Source of the DNA: Hippophae tibetana
Lineage: Eukaryota; Streptophyta; Magnoliopsida; Rosales; Elaeagnaceae
NCBI GenBank assembly: GCA_037013495.1
Contig: CM072809.1
Coordinates: forward strand, 6,533,001 to 6,597,000
Direction of reading: 5' to 3'
DNA length: 64,000 bases
The position numbers and the translations under genes are program-made. This document shows, piece after piece, positions 58,476 to 64,000 of the stretch; positions within the stretch are counted from its first letter, which is position 1; every line of letters starts with the position of its first letter. Under the pieces are notes generated by a model. The model searched no databases. It was not told the origin of the DNA and saw nothing but the letters and a program-made list of their open reading frames with translations.

Positions 58476-61347
58476 TCATCTTTTTCGGCATACAGTCATG
58501 CCATCTCCGATAGGTACCTGAAGATGGAAATTTTTAGGAGTTATGTAGGCATTAAACAGAAACCTGAAAACTTGTTAGAACAAAGTGTTCAGATTGATAA
58601 GCTCACCATACTAATGCTCACACGTTGATCCTCCATTAGACACTTATTAAAATTCCTGATGCTAACAGTCTTGGAATCATTTACCTGCTAAAATCTTATT
58701 GAAATTTAAAAATGCTTCATTTTGAAAAGAGAAAGTTAAAGTCTAGTAATTTACCTTTGAGTCAACTACTTTTCCATGCCATAGAACATTATCTATCACA
58801 ATAAGACCCCCAACTCTCACCTGTAAGAACACACCAATATTTACACCCTTAGAGACTTGGTGGAGAAAAACAAAACATGTAGTTTTTACGAATTGATTAT
58901 ACATGATGACAATAAATCTGAATTGACTGTAAACAGCATTACTTCTGTCCTACCAATTGAAGTAACAATTCAAAATATTCTTGATTCATCTTTTTTTCAG
59001 CATCAACAAATGCAAAATCATAGCTGCATAAAAAGAAGACATGTGAAAAAACTGTCAGCAGAGGACTGTTTAGACTGTCAGATGGAACGTAATTCTCAAA
59101 CTGCAGTAGTATTACCTGCAGGCTTCACCCTTTAAAATCAGTGATTTCAGAGTTTCCACTGCAAGTCCATGCTTTACATTTATCTGATTTATAAAAAAAA
59201 AGTTTCAAACTGGTTACACAGACTTCCTGTTGCATAGTTGTCATGCAATTCAGCGCTTATTCACATTGCAAATCATGCTCGAATTAAAACTGGAGAAAGA
59301 TGGAGTGGATTATCAACATCATTAAAAATATACTTATCATGTTGCACAGGACATGCCACAATCAGAAACACAAGACAAGGTCAGTGCAATGCAACAACAA
59401 AGCACTAGATAGAAACTTTGGGCTGACTAGCAATAAAGAGATTATACCTTGTGGGATACATTGCCCTGTTCGTAGTACTTTTTTGCAACCTCAAGATATC
59501 TGGCATCTCTCTCACAGGCAACTAAAGTGCCTGATTCAGGTAAGGCCAATGCAATTGCCAGTGATGAATAACCCTGATTTTAAAAACAATAAATTTCAGT
59601 TTAAGCCCTATAAGCCTAAAGACATGCAATCAAATAGTGATACATGGCAAGGGCCAAATACTAATAATATTGTACTAAATCCTTAAACACAAATATCAAA
59701 TTATCCAAAGTACCGTAGCAAAGGTTTAAGCTCTGTCCCCTAAATTCCATGCTAGTCAAGAGATGCAATACCTAAAATGGCTAGAGCTGAGCATGAGCAA
59801 TATCTTTTAGACTGGTCTGTCTTCAGTTGACTGCTTAAGCACTTATAGGCAATATAGTGAGACACATGACAGTGTCTGAGCATGAATCACCAGAAGACTA
59901 TTAAACAAAAACTGATGGCTTTAAAGGTGGTTACTTTCAGCAACATTGATGTAGGACCCGTGGGGAAAATATGGGAGAGGATATGAATAATAGAAAAGGG
60001 AAACACACAAAAAGAGTGGAGAGGAATGTAGTAGCAACAGCCATAAAAAGGAATAAATAAGTCTAGTAATTACAGAGAAGACCAACCCATTTCATAAGAG
60101 AATCTTAAACCTAAACAAACTAGGAAAACATTAACTAATTATAAAATTCCAAGATAACCAATGCAGTGGCAAAAAAAATAAAGTTCCTTAAGCAAATATC
60201 AGATCATACATTAATGCATGCGGTGGCTGCTTGAAGAATCGAAAAACTTTGAGAACACAAATAAGATATTTCTCTAGCCCTGACCAAAAACAGAACTAAA
60301 AATTTACTTTTATCTTCCCTCTGCAATTGCAGCCAGGGAAGCACATGTTTTCATCAAAACTTATTTCTATTTCCATTCCATATTTTTCCTTTGTTTTCAC
60401 TAGATACGTCTTTTTCCTTCTTAGTATACTTTTAGCAACTAGGTTCAAGTTGAGCAAATGCAGATTCAACTATTCATAGTTGACTGGAGGAGGAAAATTC
60501 CAATTCAATATATGCACACCGTGTAAACACCAACTTCAATACACCGTTCTGCACCAAGAATCTGCACAAGCATTGCGAGCAATTGTGCCTGATCAGGAGA
60601 TACCTACTATAAAAACAAGACAGTGTCAGTTTTCTCATACTCAAAACAGAAGGTAGGATGGGGATATACCATATAAATTTGATTGTCAAAATAGGATAAT
60701 TCATTGAAGTTTTGGCTGACATTTCCTCTGAACCTGGTTTGCAATATCATTCTGTGTTTCTCTCTTTTCTTTCCTTATTTTTATTTATTTTGAATTTTCA
60801 GACTCCTTCTTTCGTTATTTTAGAACAATATAAAGAAATAATTTGTATACCTGCATCTGACTGCCATGCAAATTGGAAGTCTCCTCTCGAAGTTGCCTAA
60901 GAATCTGACATGCAACCTTCGTTAACAATCTCAACAAGCTGGGAGAGAAAAAAACTAAGACGTCTTTTGCTACCAAAATAAGAGGGAGAAAGTGGGGTTG
61001 GTATTAACCTCAGGCTCTCGAACATTGCTTAGGATGTACTCATAAAGAGATGGAGTAACACTAATGATTTGCTTCTTCCCATACTTTTTGTCATCAGCAA
61101 CAACAAAAGCGCTGGTAGAGCAAAATCTTGTTCTCTGATTCACCTTGCTGAGCTGAGCTCCCAAGGGAAAGCTATGGCCATTGCAACAACTCTGAAAGGA
61201 GAATTTGGTGACTGCAGCACTAGCCACGTTAGGACTTGTAGATAATGAATGAAGATTTAGAAGTAGTCTTTTGGTCCTCGGTATAAAAGCTACACCTTGA
61301 TGGGTTAACAAAGACAAACGACAGAGGCCCAAGATGCTGCTCCCCAT
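58476..61347 (-). CDS. Family-3 O-methyltransferase (CCoAOMT-like), nine exons
   Basis: Exons: 61347-61009, 60904-60851, 60603-60520, 59573-59448, 59183-59116, 59023-58954, 58820-58755, 58684-58607, 58517-58476; 308 residues. The protein resembles Arabidopsis At3g61990/At3g62000, cation-dependent SAM O-methyltransferases related to caffeoyl-CoA O-methyltransferase; the natural substrate is unknown. Residues 1 to about 95 form a Ser/Leu/Arg-rich leader (likely organelle transit peptide). Then follow SPSLYEYILSNV-like sequence, REETSNLHGSQMQVSPDQAQLL, SAM motif EVGVYTGYSSL (154-164), ACERD, metal-binding FVDAEKK with Asp231, and VIDNVLWHGKV with Asp257-Asn258. It ends MVPIGDGMTVCRKR. Expected metal and SAM residues are present. 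Exon frames join cleanly throughout. Confidence 0.92.
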
Positions 61348-64000
61348 TCACAGAACAAAGCTGAGGCAACAAAAACAATGCAGCTTAGAGCAGCCGACTG
61401 CAATGCACAGCTCGTTCTAGATAATCAATAATCATATGCATATAGCAAATAACCCATCATTGGGAAATTGAACATCGTTTACATGTTCTTTTACTGAAGA
61501 GGAAAAATACCTAGGCTTTAAATAACCCACTTTGATGAGAATGAACAATATATGAATTCAGCAAGCTACTACGTAGTATTTCACACTAAGGGCTTCGTTC
61601 TCTTTCAAAAACTCTTTCGGGAATTTTTACATACACATAGTGGGCACACATGTAACCCAAAACGCATAAAGAGTCAACAGTATAAAACGAAACCAAAGAA
61701 ACCAACTGGAAAATGACGATGTGCTGAGCAAAAGCATCCGTCTTTACCTTTAAGCGATTTTCAAAACAATTACACTTAACTCGTTATCGAAGGCTTGAAG
61801 CGCGCGCAACAACTTCTCTGTCCGTCTGATGTGCCCTAGTATATGTGTTTATATTATATATATATATTAGTGATTATATCAAAATATACCAGACACAAAT
61901 CAGATACCATTATGCTTTATTATTAAGAAGAAGAAAAAAACGTTTGTATGTTTTCTATTTTTAGTTTTTTTAAAAGCAAGTATCATTTCTCAAAAAAAAA
62001 AAATAACAATTATAAAATTTATATCAATAAAAATCTAAATAATATATAATACGAAATAATTTATTAATTTTTTTAAATAATAAAAATATATAAATTAATT
62101 TTAAGTGTTACACCTAATAAAATATTTGCTCGTATGTCTGTGCAGACAACTCAGCTATGAACTATCGTTTACTGACAAAAATTTAATTAGGATATTAGGT
62201 TCTACAAGATACTTCTAGAATCATAATGTTTACGTTTGTAGGTTATTGAATTGATAAATAGTGAATCATTTTTTAATCAGAGATATTGTTGATTCAATTA
62301 GACTTTTAATTTTACAAACCACTCTTTTTATATGTTTATTTTGCATTACCAAACTAATGTATTAAGGATGAGTTTAAATGTCATTATTATGTAATTTAGA
62401 TTGAACAAAACTATGTACATTCTTTAACAATGATCTTACAACTTATAATTAATTAATAAATAATTTTTTTATAAAAAAATTTAAATGAGTTATTTTTATT
62501 ATTTTTCGCCCCTTTTTAAGGACATTAGTTATCAACAATATTATTTCAGTTAATTATAAAAAAAAAATTATAATGATTTTAAATGGTATATTTTAAAAAA
62601 ATAAAAAATTATTACAAATATTTTTAAATTTTTATCTTTTATCAATTATCCCCTCCTCAATGTTTATACCTTAACCATAAATACTTGATAAGTTTTGTAT
62701 ATTATTATTTATTAATATTTACCATTAATTTTACAATTTTTTAAAAATTATATTAACTTATTTTATTTTAAGTGGAGTTGGTTTGTATAGTTTAATTCCT
62801 TGTCCAAAAATATTATTCTACATCAAAGATCATTATATATTCTCTCTTAAATAAAAAAAAAATTGAAAAACCATCATATTAGATTGTAAATAGGAGTTGG
62901 AAAGAAAATAAGGTTGAAATGTACACTCACACAACTAAAAAAAAAAGATTTTTATTTTAAGATTTCATTAAAAGATTAATATTAATATCTTATATAGAAC
63001 TAATTATCTTAAATGATTTAAATTAAATTTTTTATATAATTTAATAAAGAAATTTGGTCATATCCATACTCAAAACAAAATCCTATATGAAAAATCACAA
63101 ATTTTATCTAAATTCAATATTTTATTAATATGATAAATTAGATACATAATTCATACCTAAGTTATTTACAATGTTATTCTCTTTATCTTAACGTTATTAC
63201 TCCTTGTATACTTGACAAGAAATCCAGATAACACATATTAGTTATTAGTTTACACGATTCAATTCTTAACATTGTGCTATTTTTATAGATTAGAGAATTT
63301 ATCATTTTAATTATTGGTAAGAGAACATATGAATTCATAGATTTTGCATTAAAAGATGATATTAGTTTCATAGAATATAAGTTAATTGAAGGATCCTAAT
63401 GTATATTTTTAAATGTTAAAGATATCAAAAATATTTTTAAAATATTAGGAGTATTGTTATCAAAGATGAAAATTTAAAAATATTTGTAAAGAAATTTCAA
63501 TAAAAAATGGATGGTCAAATGTTAAGTAACATAAGTATCATAAATACCAATAATATTTTAATTCTCTTAATCAAATTTTAAATAATTGAATTACATGTAT
63601 AATACCAAAATATACTTTAATATATACACTAGTATTCATATTCCATAAATTTGACTAACAGGCTCTACAAGTTTAGTTAAGAAAGGTAAGATCTAGTTTA
63701 ATAATTATCTCACTTTATAATTTTCAATTTTAATTTTTAAATATTAAAAATTTCGAAATTATTTTTATTTGATAATTTATTTACCATCTATTTTTATAAA
63801 ATTTAAAATTTATTTTCAAAATTTGGTTAAATTTTGAAATTCATAAAAAATTAATTTTGTAATTGAATTTTTATTTTTTATCCATTGACACGAAAAATTA
63901 ATAAATCAACCATATTTAAAATAATTAAAGAATTTGAATTTGATGAAAAAATATCAAAAATAAATTTAAAATTGAATTTTAAAGTTTAAAAATGTTGAAA
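61348..64000. other. Upstream of the O-methyltransferase, then AT-rich DNA to the window end
   Basis: 61348-61850 is the 5' flank of the O-methyltransferase gene. From about 61850 the sequence is A/T-rich, with no recognised gene. A 62-codon minus-strand frame at 63183-63371 has no recognisable domain. Confidence 0.55.

Noticed and set aside
63183-63371. 62-codon minus-strand ORF near the window end
   Set aside because: No recognisable domain, A/T-rich context without splice or promoter signals.

Overview
This window looks like nuclear DNA of a core eudicot plant, most likely a rosid. The basis is: very AT-rich intergenic DNA, GT-AG introns, many degenerate LTR retrotransposons, and multi-exon genes whose closest remembered relatives are Arabidopsis organelle or membrane proteins. 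No tRNA, rRNA, CRISPR array or bacterial-type operon was seen. The species cannot be told from the sequence.

Layout. 1-867 is a nearly perfect long hairpin repeat. 1737-2010 is an exon-2-only relic of an LEA14 (dehydration protein) gene. 2340-7695 is a dead Ty1/copia element on the minus strand with a CACTA element (5197-6015) nested inside it. 8005-9233 holds two pseudogenes (DUF760 family, SAUR family). 10658-11195 is an intact two-exon LEA14 gene. 11741-13105 is an LEA14 upstream region with no gene behind it. 14314-26286 is a chimeric gene: a shortened LEA14 promoter and the first 43 LEA14 codons are fused in frame to a ten-exon prolyl aminopeptidase (peptidase family S33). Its introns 1 and 8 carry decayed non-autonomous LTR elements. 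27970-28542 is a second intact LEA14 gene with G-box/ABRE-like promoter elements.

29844-37671 (minus) is a 13-exon gene for plastid RecA (RECA1 type), with a Ty3/gypsy relic in intron 7 and an unidentified 111-residue ORF in intron 1. 37672-41350 is AT-rich DNA followed by a GC-richer patch ending in a poly-A run. 41351-46290 is a 4.9-kb nested palindrome built from inverted retroelement pieces. It lies about 400 bp upstream of 46688-48785, a three-exon PrmC/HemK-type glutamine methyltransferase. 51007-55215 (minus) is a seven-exon sugar-phosphate/phosphate translocator of the At3g14410 type. 58476-61347 (minus) is a nine-exon family-3 (CCoAOMT-like) O-methyltransferase. The rest is AT-rich intergenic DNA.

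Functionally, the LEA14 copies suggest a drought/ABA-response gene that was duplicated several times, leaving relics, a promoter without a gene, and one copy captured by a peptidase gene. RecA and PrmC point to organelle genome maintenance and organelle translation. They are ordinary single genes and there is no sign that they form a cluster with the others. The most unusual items are the LEA14::prolyl aminopeptidase fusion and the large nested palindrome. Exon boundaries were read by eye from splice dinucleotides and frame continuity. Family assignments are from memory, without database searches.
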